DNA from: Tridacna crocea
Taxonomy: Eukaryota; Mollusca; Bivalvia; Cardiida; Cardiidae
Length of the DNA: 64,000 nucleotides
Direction: 5' to 3'
NCBI GenBank assembly: GCA_943736015.1
Contig: OX031069.1
Span: forward strand, 18,853,235-18,917,234
The position numbers and the translations under genes were made by a program. Below are positions 40,985-52,078 of this stretch, piece after piece. The notes under the pieces were generated by a model. The model was not told where the DNA came from. It was given only the letters and a program-made list of their open reading frames with translations, and did not search any database. Numbering within the stretch: position 1 is the stretch's first letter; each line of letters opens with the position of its first letter.

Positions 40985-41865
40985 AGGAAAATGCGTAGTG
41001 TCATGAACAGATTTATCTATATTAGAACTATCATGTGCCCAAAAAAAGAACCTTTACTAATAGTTTCATGTTTATTCCTACAGAAATAGGTATATGAGAA
41101 CATGATATGATATCATTCATACGAAAACAGATAGTTGTCAAAGAGTTCATTTCTTTTTTCTGCATTGTTCATATTTGTATTTGCAAAAATTACTGATATA
41201 CATGGATTTTTTTTTAATTATATCATAAATTACATAATAAAGTATTGAAACAAGCACAGTTCAATACAAATTTCAAGATAATAGACAGATTTGCCTTTGT
41301 CATATATTCATGTAGAGTCCGTAACCAAACTTACAGCTTTTTCGTTTTCAAAATTTGAATTGATATAGACAGAGTCTGATAAAACTTTTTTTATTTCTGT
41401 ATGTTGATTATAAGTTAAACTTCAAGTTTAGTGTAATAACAGTGTCTAAAGATGAGAACTGTATTTTTGAGCAGAGTTGAAACATGGCAATTTTTCAGCA
41501 ATATTTTTTGCAAGATTTCTTGTAAGGATTATGAGATGTAATTATCATTCTGGGTTGTATTTTTTGTTTTATACCAGTTAAAAATATGAGGAAATTTGAA
41601 CTGTATGACATAAAAAAAAGAAAAACATAATTTCAAGTATTTTATTGATGTTATATCCCTGTGTAGTGTCCGTAACAAGCTCTAGAAGGTCAATTTGTCT
41701 GCTAACAAAAAATGTATTTCGTGCGCAGCAATCTACAAGATATTTTGGGTTTCTTGAACTTAAAGCACAGTACTAAATGAAAAACTACTTCTTTTGTCAA
41801 TTAAGGGACCTTCATTTTTCACCCCCAAGTGCAACACTACTGTTCCCTATATTGTGTCTTACCCG

Positions 41866-42115
41866 TCTGGATTATTGTGATTTGACTATGATGGTAAGTT
41901 ATCATGATGTTGGCTATGATGTTCAGGATTATCATGATGTTGACCACAATGCTCAGTATTAACACGATGTTTGCAATGATGCTCAGAACAATCATGATTT
42001 GGCTATGATGCTCAGGATTATCATGATTTGTCTATGATGCTCTGTATCACCAAGATGTTGGCTATGATGATCATGATGTTGATAATGATAATCATGTTGA
42101 TAATGAGGATCAGAC
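41866..42115. repeat. ~29-bp minisatellite, right part
   Basis: Continuation of the TATGATGCTCAGGATTATC units, decaying to ATGATAATCATGTTGATAATG at the right. Confidence 0.8.
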
Positions 42116-42189
42116 TGCATTTTCTGGTAAGTCTTATCTTGATCTCTGCCATCTGCTATACCAAAAGGTTAAAAAGTTAATTTACAGGA

Positions 42190-42557
42190 TTATTCAATTA
42201 TGGATCAAGCTACATTATAAACCTGCACTTAATTCTTCAATCTTTACCACACAATACAGTTACGGATAAAACTGCATTATAAACCTGCACTAAGTCTTCA
42301 ATCTTTACCACACAATACATTTACGGATAAAACTACATTATAAACCTGCACTTGATTCTTCAATCTTTACCACACAATACAGTTACGGATAAAACTGCAT
42401 TATAAACCTGCACTAAGTCTTCAATCTTTACCACACAATACATTTACGGATAAAACTGCATTATAAACCTGCACTAAGTCTTCAATCTTTACCACACAAT
42501 ACATTAACGGATCAAACTGCATTATAAACCTGCACCAAGTCTTCAATCTTTACCACA
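42190..42557. repeat. 61-bp tandem array
   Basis: Six copies of a 61-62-bp unit containing TTACGGATAAAACTGCATTA and CAATCTTTACCACACAATAC. The second half resembles the end of an A-type MITE, so the array may have grown from one. Confidence 0.9.
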
Positions 42558-42574
42558 TTCCAATGTCCAACTAT

Positions 42575-43622
42575 TTAACACACAATCCTGACTTATAACG
42601 ACCCAGAAGGAAAAGCCTTCTGGTAACCAGCATTTTCTCCTTTTGCCATAATATTTTGTACCCTATCAAAGTCAGAAACTATCATATTTCTAAAATTTAA
42701 TTTGTTGTCCACTTTGTAGTGGTGAAACGGTTTACCGATATACCGATTAACCGCGGTTTGTTCAAAGAAAAAACCGAAACCGGTACGATTTTTACCGTAT
42801 CAGTATTTCTTCAATATGTCAACTTCTCGTAATTGCATTAGAAAGTCCGGTTTTCCCAAAAAAATGGTCAGAAATCGATCGTTTTTCAACAATCTGAAAT
42901 ATTTACAAAAACGAAAGTTGTTTATTTTTTCTACAGGCGGTGTCACCGGTGTTAAGGTAAAATTATGACCGCCTCAAATTCGCCGCGGGTACGAACTCCA
43001 AATAACCGTCGACCGTATTACTGATTTTGGACCAACAGAGTTTGTTATTCATTTCCTATAGCTTTGCTCACACTTATTTGGCGTTTTTTCTCCCGGTAGA
43101 TAAGCGGGAAAGTATTAATTTTGTGTTTAACAGAGTAAGTTAGTGCATTGCTCTGTCTTCTCTGTTGAGCTCCCAAAGTTCGGTATAGTAGCCCTGACTG
43201 GTTTCTACATAAACAAGTGCGCCCTCTGAGCGAGTGTTCAGTATTGCTTGTGACTTTTTGTCAGCACAGAGGGCTTCTCTGGGTGCTGACAAGGTTGACA
43301 TGCTAATATTTTTGAAAAAGAACATGACTTGACATGTCACTGAGTCATTTACTTGTTTCTATGGATAATTCTTAATTTCTTTGTCATTTCAGTCTAGTCT
43401 GTGTTAAAGACTAGTCAATTTTTTTTAGCATATGCAACCCTAACAGCGACTACAAGTGGTCCGATATGCTAAATGTCAGCATATAGAGCGTATTGCAATA
43501 TGTATTGCAATACGAGTCAGCCGTATTGCAATATATTGCAATACGCTTTTTACCGTATTGTTTCACCCCTACCACTTTGAAATTGGTCCTGTCCAAAAAT
43601 TCGTTGTTTGGTAAAGAATTAA
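42575..43622. mobile_element. A-type MITE split by a hAT element
   Basis: The left part lacks one stem arm (CCTTCTGGTAACCAGC). The right end resumes at 43572 after the 8-bp duplication. Confidence 0.85.
42717..43571 (+). mobile_element. Non-autonomous hAT element, copy 1
   Basis: Ends TAGTGGTGAAAC and GTTTCACCCCTA, flanked by perfect 8-bp CCACTTTG duplications. hAT elements make 8-bp duplications and have ends of this form. 855 bp. Near the right end GTATTGCAATAC is repeated several times, as transposase-binding subterminal repeats would be. No transposase frame. Confidence 0.9.
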
Positions 43623-43847
43623 CCCTTTAACCCATAGATACTCATTTCTATGCATTGCTTGTAGGAGCCTTTGGAAAACATTGTGGCAAAAGGTGAAATT
43701 GCTCGTGACGAGCAATTTCACCTTTTGCCACAATGTTTTCTACACTATCAAAAGGTGTCATATACACATAAGAAACGGCTTCATCCATGCTGTTATCTAC
43801 GGTCGATTAGAGATACCATAGAAATGCCTTATGGGGTAAAGGGTTAA
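43619..43847. mobile_element. B-type palindromic MITE
   Basis: TTAA to TTAA, perfect stem with GTGGCAAAAGG/CCTTTTGCCAC. Shares TTAA with the previous MITE. Confidence 0.9.
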
Positions 43848-44222
43848 GACAACCCTATGGAAGAGGGCTGTTGAAAACAAATTCAATATGTGAACAAGAG
43901 GTTTTTCCACAGTGTTTTCTACCCTTTCAAAACAATTTTCATAGTTTCAGCCATATTTAACCTTTTACTCCATAGATAATCATTTCTATGCATTGAATGT
44001 AGAAGCCTTTGGAAAACATTGTGGCAAAAGGTGAAATTGCTCGTGACGAGCAACTCGCCTTTTGCCACAATGATTTCTACACTTTCCAAACGGTGTTATA
44101 TACACATAAGAAACGGCTTTGTCCTTGCTGTTATTTAGGGTCAGTTTGAGATTCCATAGAAATGCCTTATGGGGTAAAGGGTTAACTTGTTCTTTGCTAA
44201 AGCTTCTAATTTAGACTTGCCT
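43848..44222. mobile_element. A-type MITE remnant split by a B-type MITE
   Basis: The left part (GACAACCCTATGGAAGAGGG) and the trailing piece (GCTTCTAATTTAGACTTGCC) flank the inserted copy. Confidence 0.6.
43957..44185. mobile_element. B-type palindromic MITE, nested
   Basis: TTAA on both sides. The right stem is shortened (CGAGCAACTCGCC). Confidence 0.85.
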
Positions 44223-44262
44223 TAACACTTTACCAAACAACAAAACCACAGATTTGTCAAAA

Positions 44263-44464
44263 TTAACCTTTTACCAAATGACAAATTTTTGGACTGGACC
44301 AAATTCAAAGCATTTGCAGACAACAAATTAAATCTTGTTAGTTTTATGATTTCTGAATATGATCGGGTACAAAAAATTGTGGGAAACGGAGAAAATGCTT
44401 ACAACCAGCATTTTCTCCTTTTCCCACAATGTTTTTTGTAGGCTTCTTTCTGAGGGTCGTTTAA
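44263..44464. mobile_element. A-type MITE, reverse orientation, cut at right
   Basis: TTAACCTTTTACCAAATGAC through the hairpin, ending at the next TTAA. A loose end fragment precedes it at 44223. Confidence 0.8.
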
Positions 44465-44659
44465 CTCTTTACCACACAATCCCAACTTTTAATGACACTG
44501 AGAAAGAAGCTTTTTGATAACCATCATTTTCTCCTTTTCCCCACAATGTTTTCTACCCTTCCAACATCTAATTTCAATTTTTCAGTCACATTTATTTTGT
44601 CATATGCAGATCATTTAATTTGGACCAGTCTAAAATTTTGTCATTTGATAACGAGTTAA
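44461..44659. mobile_element. A-type MITE with left stem deleted
   Basis: TTAA to TTAA. GCTTTTTGATAACCATC shows the same deletion start as the fragment at 38013. Confidence 0.8.
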
Positions 44660-44848
44660 AGGCATAGAGTCGATAGCACTTGCAGTAGATGAACTTAATA
44701 GATTGAAAAAATTCCTTTAGGGAGATTAGAAAACATTGTGGGAGATTTAGAAAATGCTGGTTACCCGCATTTCCCCTTTTCCCATACTGTTTTCGAAAAA
44801 CCCTCCTTCAAATCCTTAAAAATTGAGACCATAAGGTGGAGGATTTAA
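44660..44848. mobile_element. A-type MITE remnant, reverse orientation
   Basis: ATAGCACTTGCAGTAGATG and a mismatched hairpin (GGGAGATTTAG). Confidence 0.6.
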
Positions 44849-44863
44849 CTGTTGCATAGTCAA

Positions 44864-45095
44864 GAGTTTACTCTTTCTCAAACAACAAAATTTTGGACTA
44901 GTCCAAATTGAAAGCATTTGCAGACGACAAAATACATACAAATCAATAATTGAAATTTGATTTGGAAAGGGTAGAAAACATTGTGGGAAAAGGAGAAAAT
45001 GCTGGTTACCAGCATTTTCTCCTTTTCCCACAATGTTTTCTATAGACTTCTTTTTCAGGGTCGTTTGAAGTTGGGATCGTGTGGTAAAGAGTTAA
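44864..45095. mobile_element. A-type palindromic MITE, reverse orientation
   Basis: Left end GTTTACTCTTTCTC, right TTAA. Perfect stem. Confidence 0.85.
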
Positions 45096-45333
45096 CTAAT
45101 TGACATGCCTGTACACCCACTTCAACCCACTGAAACAGTTAAAAGATTTTCACATGCACTCAACTCCTTGCAAATTGAAAGCAAACAGTGAGGAAGTAAA
45201 TAGGTTTTTCTTTTCCACGAAATTAAGTGAGAAATGCAGCACCACATCTATAAAACAAGGGACTTCCTTTATCAGTAAGGCAATGATTTTTTTCCACATC
45301 CCACACCTTGGTGCAAATAATTTCCTTCCAGGT

Positions 45334-45818
45334 TTACCCTTTCCCACACAATTTAGAGTTTTAATGATTGTGAAGAAGAATGCTCACACAATTTAGAGTT
45401 TTAATGATTGTGAAGAAGAATGCTAAGGAAAACATCATGTCGAAAATGCTTGTAACCAGCATTTTCTCCTGTTGCCGCAATTTTTTAAAACCTTATCGAA
45501 GACAGAAACCATCATTTGAGCTACCTTTATTTGTTGTTTGCAAATGCTTCCAATTCGATTAACCCTTTACCACATAACAAAATTTTAGACTGGTTCAAAT
45601 TGAAAGCATTTGCAGACGACAAAATAAAAGTAACTGAAAATTTGAAATTTGTTCTGGGAAGGGTAGAAAACACTGTGGGAAAAGGAGAAAATGCTGGTTA
45701 CCAGCATTTCCTCCTTTTCCTACAGTGTTTTCAATAGGCTTCTTTCTCAGAGGCGTCAAAAGTAGGGATTGTGTGGTAATGGGTTAAATATAAAATCTGT
45801 CGTGTTGTAAACAGTTAA
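45334..45818. mobile_element. A-type MITE with internal duplication, split by another A copy
   Basis: Two tandem copies of a 40-bp segment (45345-45384 and 45385-45424, with TTAGAGTTTTAATGATTG). The end resumes after the nested copy (AATCTGTCGTGTTGTAAAC). Confidence 0.8.
45559..45787. mobile_element. A-type MITE nested in an A-type MITE
   Basis: TTAA to TTAA, reverse orientation, nearly perfect stem. Confidence 0.9.
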
Positions 45819-45859
45819 AGGTCATACATTCCTTTTTTTGTTTGAAAATTCTTTCTCAA

Positions 45860-46052
45860 AATGATATTGAATACCTATTCATGCCACTGCGAGAAACGGC
45901 ATATGAAAAAAATTTGGGAAAAGAAGCTATCAATAAATAGTCTTCTAAAAAGTATTCTTCACCGCCAAAAGATCAATTTGTTGCCTACGAATTCTAAAAT
46001 TCAAACTAGACGAGCCCGATTTTGCGGTTTGGTAAAGCATAAACTCTTAATC
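45860..46052. mobile_element. Strongly decayed MITE
   Basis: Only the right-end pattern (TTGCCTACGAATTCTAAAAT...TTTGGTAAAG) is clear. Confidence 0.45.
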
Positions 46053-46057
46053 TTCTC

Positions 46058-46520
46058 TTAACTCTTTACCAAACGACAAACTTATCCCCTGGTCCAAACT
46101 GAAAGCATTTGCAGACGACAAAATAAATGTGACCAATTCCCTCATCTACAAACAGGAATACACAGACAAGTTTCAAACACAGCTTCGGAAGAAGACATTA
46201 TGGAAAATAATTATTACATGTTTGTTATGTAATGGAATTTAAGCGTTGTGAGTCACATGCCAATCACTTGACATTCCCACAATGCTTTATTGATTTTTGG
46301 CGCGAAATCTAAAAATATCTTAAGAGGCTACGTAGCCTTTTAAGGGAACACCATCAGAAAATTTTTTTTCATAATTTTATTAATCTTAATTATTGATGAC
46401 TTGTTTTATTTTTTTCATAATTTTATGAATTTCAGTGATATATATATTTTTCAATTTGGTGAGATGTAAAAATTCTAAATACCCACCTTTAAAACAAGGG
46501 ATTGGTTTGTAGAGGTTTAA
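46058..46520. mobile_element. A-type MITE replaced inside by R3 copy 3
   Basis: TTAACTCTTTACCAAACGAC to AAATAAATGTGACC, then R3, then GGGATTGGTTTGTAGAGG and TTAA. The hairpin is lost. Confidence 0.75.
46133..46492 (+). mobile_element. R3 repeat, copy 3, left-truncated
   Basis: Begins inside the element (CTCATCTACAAACAGGAATAC) and runs to CCCACCTTTAA. Confidence 0.7.
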
Positions 46521-46745
46521 CCCTTTCCCAAACAACAAACTTTTGGACTAGACCAAATTGAAAGCATTTTTAAACGACAATTCAACTCTTGCTGAAAAGA
46601 TGATTTCTGTCTATGATTGGGTAGAAAACACTGTGGGAAAAGGAGAAAATGCTTGTTACCAGCATTTTCTCCTTTTCCCACAATGTTTTCAAAAGGCTAC
46701 TATTCCAGATCCGTAAAAAACAGGGATTGTTCGGGAAAGGTTTAA
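46517..46745. mobile_element. A/C hybrid palindromic MITE
   Basis: TTAA to TTAA. It represents the uninterrupted state of the copy at 29274-29939 (GGCTACTATTCCAG). Confidence 0.9.
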
Positions 46746-47301
46746 CCCTTTACCACACAATCCTGGATTACTGATGCTGTAACAGATTGATCGACTGATT
46801 GATTGTTTTGTGTTTAACACCGTTTTCAACATTATTCCAGTTATATCACGGTAGCCAGTGCACGTACCTATGTGTTCCTGGAGTTTCTTTTACCAGTACT
46901 TTGCACTATTTTCTTTCTGAGCCACTGGCTGCTTTCCCACATGATCATTATCGAAACAATGGTCAGCAGTGGGAGAAGAATGAATCCTGTGCAGTGATTA
47001 ACACCAATCCTTGGAAAGAAATTGGCCAAGCCAGGGTCACAGCCAGGGATCCAACCCTGGACCCCGTGTTTTCAAGTCCTGTATACTACTGACTGAGTGC
47101 TACCACGTCTCGGCTCACTGAGACGGCTTTTAAAACATTGTGGAAATAAAAGAAAATGCAGATAACTGACATTTTGTCTCTTTCCAACAATGTTATCCAC
47201 CCTATCAGACGAAAATCGTTTTTTTGAATTTCGTTATCATCCACAAATGCTTTAGGTTTTTGTCGAGACCAAAATTTTATCCTCATACGGGCAAAGAGTC
47301 A
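46742..47301. mobile_element. A-type MITE split by a SINE
   Basis: The left end runs to ~46785, and the hairpin and decayed right end (GGGCAAAGAGTCAA) run from about 47115. Confidence 0.7.
46786..47105 (-). mobile_element. SINE with diverged tRNA-like head
   Basis: On the minus strand a B box (GGGTTGGATCCC) and an A-box-like GGTAGCACTCAGTCAG. The body shares TTATATCACGG and CCAGTACTTTGCAC with the other SINE pieces. Confidence 0.6.
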
Positions 47302-47365
47302 ATCAATCGGGATAATTCAACTCGGAAGAAAGATGAAACCTCTGGAATTTAAAGCTTTACTAATC

Positions 47366-47378
47366 AACAATATCTAGA
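47366..47378. repeat. Left target duplication of the LINE
   Basis: AACAATATCTAGA, identical to 55521-55533. Confidence 0.9.
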
Positions 47379-48275
47379 ATGAATGAATGAATGAATGAAT
47401 GTTGTTTTATGGCGCATCGACAGCTTTGGTCATTTAGCGCGCATATCTATGTTAAAAGATAATAAACGTGGAGTTGTTTAAACTGAATAAAGTTTGAATG
47501 ACAATAAAAGAATTGAATTAAGAAAATTTAATGCATAAAGGGCATCATCAAGTTACAGGGCAATCCCTATATACTCAAATGTTTTTAAATGATAAGAACT
47601 GAATTAAGGAGAATGCATAAAGGGCATTATCTAGTTACAGGGCAATCCCTATATACTCAAAAGTTCTAAATGATAAGATTAAAGAATGTGATATAAAGGT
47701 TTAAACTCAATGCTGGTTTGATAAAAAGAAGTTTTTTAAATGAAAAAGAAATATGTGTCATTTATAATGTGCATAAAATATGTTATTGAGTGGCTGGGCA
47801 TTCCCTGCCTACTCAACAGTTTTAGATTAAAAGGCAAGACTGATAATATTGTTTTTCCTTGGAAATGAGGTTAAAATTGGTAAAGATTGGAGCCTCCAAT
47901 GGGATCAAATACTCCCATTAAAGAGGTCCTGTCTCCAATGAGATAAGATGCCCCCAAGAGGGCTAATCCTCCCATTAACTCTTTACCAAACAGAAAAATT
48001 TTAGACTTGTCCAAATTGTAAGCACTTGCAGACAACAAAATAAATGTGGCTCAAAAATTGAAATGTGTTTTTGGAACGGTAGAAGACATTGTGGGAAAAG
48101 GAGAAAATGCTGGTTACCAGCATTTTCTCCTTTTCCTACAATGTTTTCAAAAGGCTTCTTTCTCAGGGTCGTTAAAAGTAGGGATTGTGTGGTAAAGAGT
48201 TAAGGAGATGTAAACTGAATATTAAAGGAATTAAAAATGTTGTAAAAAGATAGGTAAGAAATTCAATAGTAAATA
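47379..48275 (-). other. LINE 3' UTR and (ATTC)n tail
   Basis: The tail is five ATTC units at 47379-47401. The UTR contains two or three copies of a ~95-bp unit with TTACAGGGCAATCCCTATATAC (47530-47670, a weaker one near 47790-47820). A MITE sits at 47975-48203. Confidence 0.75.
47975..48203. mobile_element. A-type MITE nested in the LINE 3' UTR
   Basis: TTAA to TTAA, reverse orientation. It inserted after the LINE, which shows that A-type copies moved more recently than this LINE. Confidence 0.9.
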
Positions 48276-50505
48276 TCACAGTTTATTGTAAATGCCAATC
48301 TCCTTTATAAAAGCGATAATAGATTCAACGCTGACAGAATCAAAAAGATTTTTCAAATTATCAACGTTGAAATATTTTAAACGAACTGGCTGAAAGTCAA
48401 CGCAATCTAATAGGATATGTTTTACAGAATAGAGTGCATTGCATGGAATACATTCAGGAGCATCATCTTTGGTCAAGAGCCAGGAATGTGTGATGCGTGA
48501 ATGGCCAATTCGAAGTCGTGCAATTATCACTTCTTCTCGACGAACGGATCTGTAAACGGGATACCATTCACCAAGGGATGGTTTAACTGAATGCAGTTTA
48601 TTGAAAGTATCAGCATCCCACTGGGATTGCAAAGAAGATTGGATATGTGATAAAACCGAGGATTTAAAATCAGTGTGTGGAACTTTAAAATCTGAAATGG
48701 GAAGGTTAAGTGCATATTTGGCAGACCTATCGGCATTTTCATTGCCTTTGATGCCTACATGACTTGGAAGCCAGCAGAACACCAATCTATTCTTAGAAGA
48801 AATTTGTGAGATCCTTTCAAGTAAACTGCAGATTAAAGGATTCTCAAGTCGTTGATTTGAAAGGGCCTGTAATGTTGACAAAGAGTCTGAAAAGATAATA
48901 AAACGGTTGGAATTAGAACTTTCAACTAGATTAAGGGCCAGATCTACTGCTTTAATTTCAGCAGAGAAGATAGAGGAGTTGTTTGGAAGGCGGCATTTTA
49001 AGCTCCTTTGTCCATAAACAGCGGCAGCTGCTACAGAATTGCCTTCTTTAGAGGAAAAATAATGCTCCTTTATCTCGTTGTATCTAGCATGAAATACAGT
49101 TCTATCCGTGACAGACTTTTTGTCAGATGCAAGGTCAAATCTGAATTCTGCACTGTTTAGTGTCCATGGAGGGATTTCAGAGATTTTAAAGTCCGCAATA
49201 GACTCAGTGTCTATGCCAAGGTTATCCACAATAGGCTCCATGCGGATACCAAATGGAGGAATAACATTTGGTTTCCTTTCAAAAAGACGTTTATACTCAG
49301 GTTTAAAGACAACGTTATGAGTTGGATTAAAACGATTCGATTTAAGTTTTAAAATATATTGAAGTGAGAGTTTTTCTCTCCTGTAAGAAAGAGAAGGTTC
49401 ATTAGCCTCAACATAAAGACTATTGACGGGAGAAGTTCTGAAAGCTCCAAGTACAAGACGTAGACCTTCGTGATGTATAGAATCGAGAATTTTCAGATAG
49501 GATTTACGGGCCGATCCGTATACAACAGATCCATAGTCCAACTTGGAGCGAACTAAAGACCGATAAAGCCGCAAGAGGACTTTACCGTCTGCTCCCCATT
49601 CAGAATGAGCCACAACCTTAAGAAGATTAAGAGCCTTCTTGCACTTCTTTTTAAGTGCAGTGATGTGAGGAAGGAAAGAAAGCTTTCTGTCAAAGATGAC
49701 TCCAAGAAATTTAAACTCTGAAACGACTTCAATTTTAGTTTTGTCCAGATAAAGTTCAGGATCTGGATGAACACCTCGTAGATTACAGTGGTGCATGCAC
49801 TTAGTTTTGGACTTTGAAAATTTGAAGCCATTTTCATCAGACCATGTTTGCAATTTGTTGAGACATTGCTGAAGTTGTCTCTCAATAATGTTCATATTTC
49901 GAGATCTGAAGCATATGACGAAGTCATCAACATAGAGGGAACAGTCTACACCAGGACAGATAGCTTTGACTATACTGTTTATTTTCACACTGAAAAATGT
50001 AACAGAGAGAATACATCCTTGGGGTACACCCATCTCCTGTTCACGGGCTCCCGAGACAGTATTACCAACTCGGACGCGGAAAAGACGTTCATCCAAGAAG
50101 GCTGAAATAAAAAGAGGAAGACGGCCTCGAAGACCAAAGTCATGCAAGTCTTTCAGAATTCCGTATTTCCAAGTTGTATCGTAAGCGCTTTCAAGGTCGA
50201 AAAAGACAGATACTACATGCTGTCTATTAATAAAGGCTTCTCTGACAAAGGTTTCAAAGCGGACAAGATGATCTATGGTGCCGCGCTGGCGACGAAATCC
50301 ACTCTGTACATCAACGATGAGGTTGTTCTTCTCTAAAAACCAGACAAGCCTGTCGTTGACCATACGTTCTAGGGTCTTGCAGAGACAACTAGTAAGAGCT
50401 ATTGGCCGATAGTTAGCCGGGTCACTAGCATCTTTGCCAGGTTTTGGGATAGGAATGACAAGTGCCTCCCGCCAGGATGCAGGAAAATTACCTGACTGCC
50501 AGATA
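48276..50505 (-). pseudogene. LINE ORF2, C-terminal part: reverse transcriptase and RNase H
   Basis: Open from the insertion point to the stop. The reverse transcriptase blocks are all visible: ANYRPIALTS, SGFRRQRGT, the catalytic FDLESAYD, GVPQGCILS and the YVDD box. The thumb region FKFLGVIFD follows. In the last third, RNase H motifs FSAEIKAVDLAL, IIFSDSLSTL and LPSHVGIKGNENAD supply the Glu, Asp and His/Asp positions. The first catalytic Asp, normally in a TDGS sequence, is missing: the region reads YFSSKEGN, as if two codons were lost. The frame is separated from its N-terminal part by a 1.57-kb insertion, so the element can no longer make ORF2. Confidence 0.9.
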
Positions 50506-52078
50506 CAGTGGATTCCACTTAATCGCAACCCTGTTTATCGGGATTTTCGGTTATATGCAAGATTTGGTCCAGCACCGATCCATTTCCTATTTAGACAACG
50601 TAAATTTCAACGCTTAATCGGGATCCTATAAATAGAACATTTCGGTTTTTTGCAACGAAAAATTTGCAAGTTATTCGAAATTCTAGTGTTTATTAGCAAT
50701 TCCTTGGGATAAGACAGCGAAAAATTCCAATCTGTCCGAGAAAAAAAAGGTTACTCATAACGATGAAAGTCGAATTTCAGTGCATACGGTGAATCACAGA
50801 TAAAAACTGATGCAACTGCATACAAACGACGAGTCTGACATGATCCGTTTTCATAATTTAGTCATTAAATATAAAATTTCTTGGCGTATTTCATGTTATT
50901 CTTTTCATTTAAAAAAGTGCAATAACGTTTACAAAACATCTGCAAATGGCCGACATTCTGAATATGGACCTCGTTAACTCGGTGGCTGTTTTGCAGCATT
51001 GGTGCATTAGTTTACTTCACTGGTTGCCGATTATCAAGTTCAACTATTGGACGGTTACGCGAGATTTCGGGAACCAGGCTGTACACCCACCACCAAGAGC
51101 ACTGATAAATAAAATGGTAATTTTAGTGCAGGAAAATTGGCGAAAAGATTACTACTTGTACTTAAATCTTGTCTTGGTATAACTCGGCAAAAATTTAAAA
51201 AAAATATACATGGACTTTGTATGATCAGACTTCACACTGTGCAGTCTGATCTCGGTCTACGCTCCCCGAAAGCAACTGAAGACGAATTCGGCACTTTACC
51301 TGTTACAAGAAAGACCGATCGAATTAACCTATCACCGATCAGATAATTACACACTGGGTAGAAAAAAACTTAACTGTTTGTAAGTGTCTCGTTGATAATC
51401 CAGTTTGTGACAAACAATTTGACTACAGGCGTGAGAGTAAGGTGTACCGAATGTAAACTGTGAAAAACACAGAAAACCGTTTCTTACTTAGGTCTGCTTT
51501 GAATGGTATGGCCTAAATTAAGGCGTTAAAATAGAATCGTCTGTGCGGCAATCGTCTGTGCGGCAATCAGTCTATGACGTCACACAAAATTTTACCCACC
51601 CATTCAACCAAACAGGTGGCGAGTCGGGGTTTATAAAGGTGCACAGTACACGATCATGTTGTGTAAGAATGTGCATGTACACAAGGAGTAATTGTTAGAT
51701 AATCAGGAACTGGAAATTTGCGTCGAAACCTGTGTTTACAAAAAGTTTGTGTTGAATTCTATGTCAAACGAAGCATCACCATGGCCAACAGCCTGGATCG
51801 TTTCTGGTACTTTGTGCACTTGATATGTAAATAAAGTAAGCAAACAAATATATTTTTTTTAAACTTGTTTAGTTTGAAATACATATATTTAAAAAAAATA
51901 TGAGCATTAATCAAATGATCGGGATGCAAGATCTGAACGTCTGTCATTAGAACGAAACGATCGTCTGCATCTCTGGTTAGACTTCCGGTCTGAAAAGAGC
52001 CATCGGATTATCGGGCCGACCGCTTATTCGGGACATTTTCTCTGACAAATAGGACTTGCAAATAAGCGGAATCTACTG
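50506..52078. mobile_element. pogo/Tigger-like non-autonomous transposon nested in ORF2
   Basis: 1,573 bp with ends CAGTGGATTCC and the mirror of CAGTAGATTCCGCTTA, flanked by TA. TA targets and CAGT-type ends are usual for the pogo branch of Tc1/mariner. Longer imperfect inverted ends include GGGATTTTCGG/CGGGACATTT blocks. No transposase frame. A P2-like palindrome (CACACTGTGCAGTCTG) lies at 51222-51260. It sits exactly in frame between the two halves of ORF2. Confidence 0.8.

Larger units (their letters stand above)
38283..41865. mobile_element. 3.58-kb DNA transposon-like element with 3-bp duplication
   Basis: It starts CGGGTAAGACACAATATAG and ends with the mirror of the same sequence (22 bp match). 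Flanked by TCT on both sides, and removing it would leave a normal minisatellite unit. It holds no reading frame longer than ~70 codons, so it is non-autonomous. It contains seven copies of a TGTAGTGTCCGTAACC-like motif, a foldback at 39963 and an R3 copy at 40464. Superfamily not assigned: a 3-bp duplication fits PIF/Harbinger, CACTA or Academ, but the ends match none that I know. Confidence 0.7.

Noticed and set aside
50946-51182. 78-codon frame inside the pogo-like element as a transposase remnant
   Set aside because: No DDE motif or DNA-binding helix is recognisable and the frame is short.
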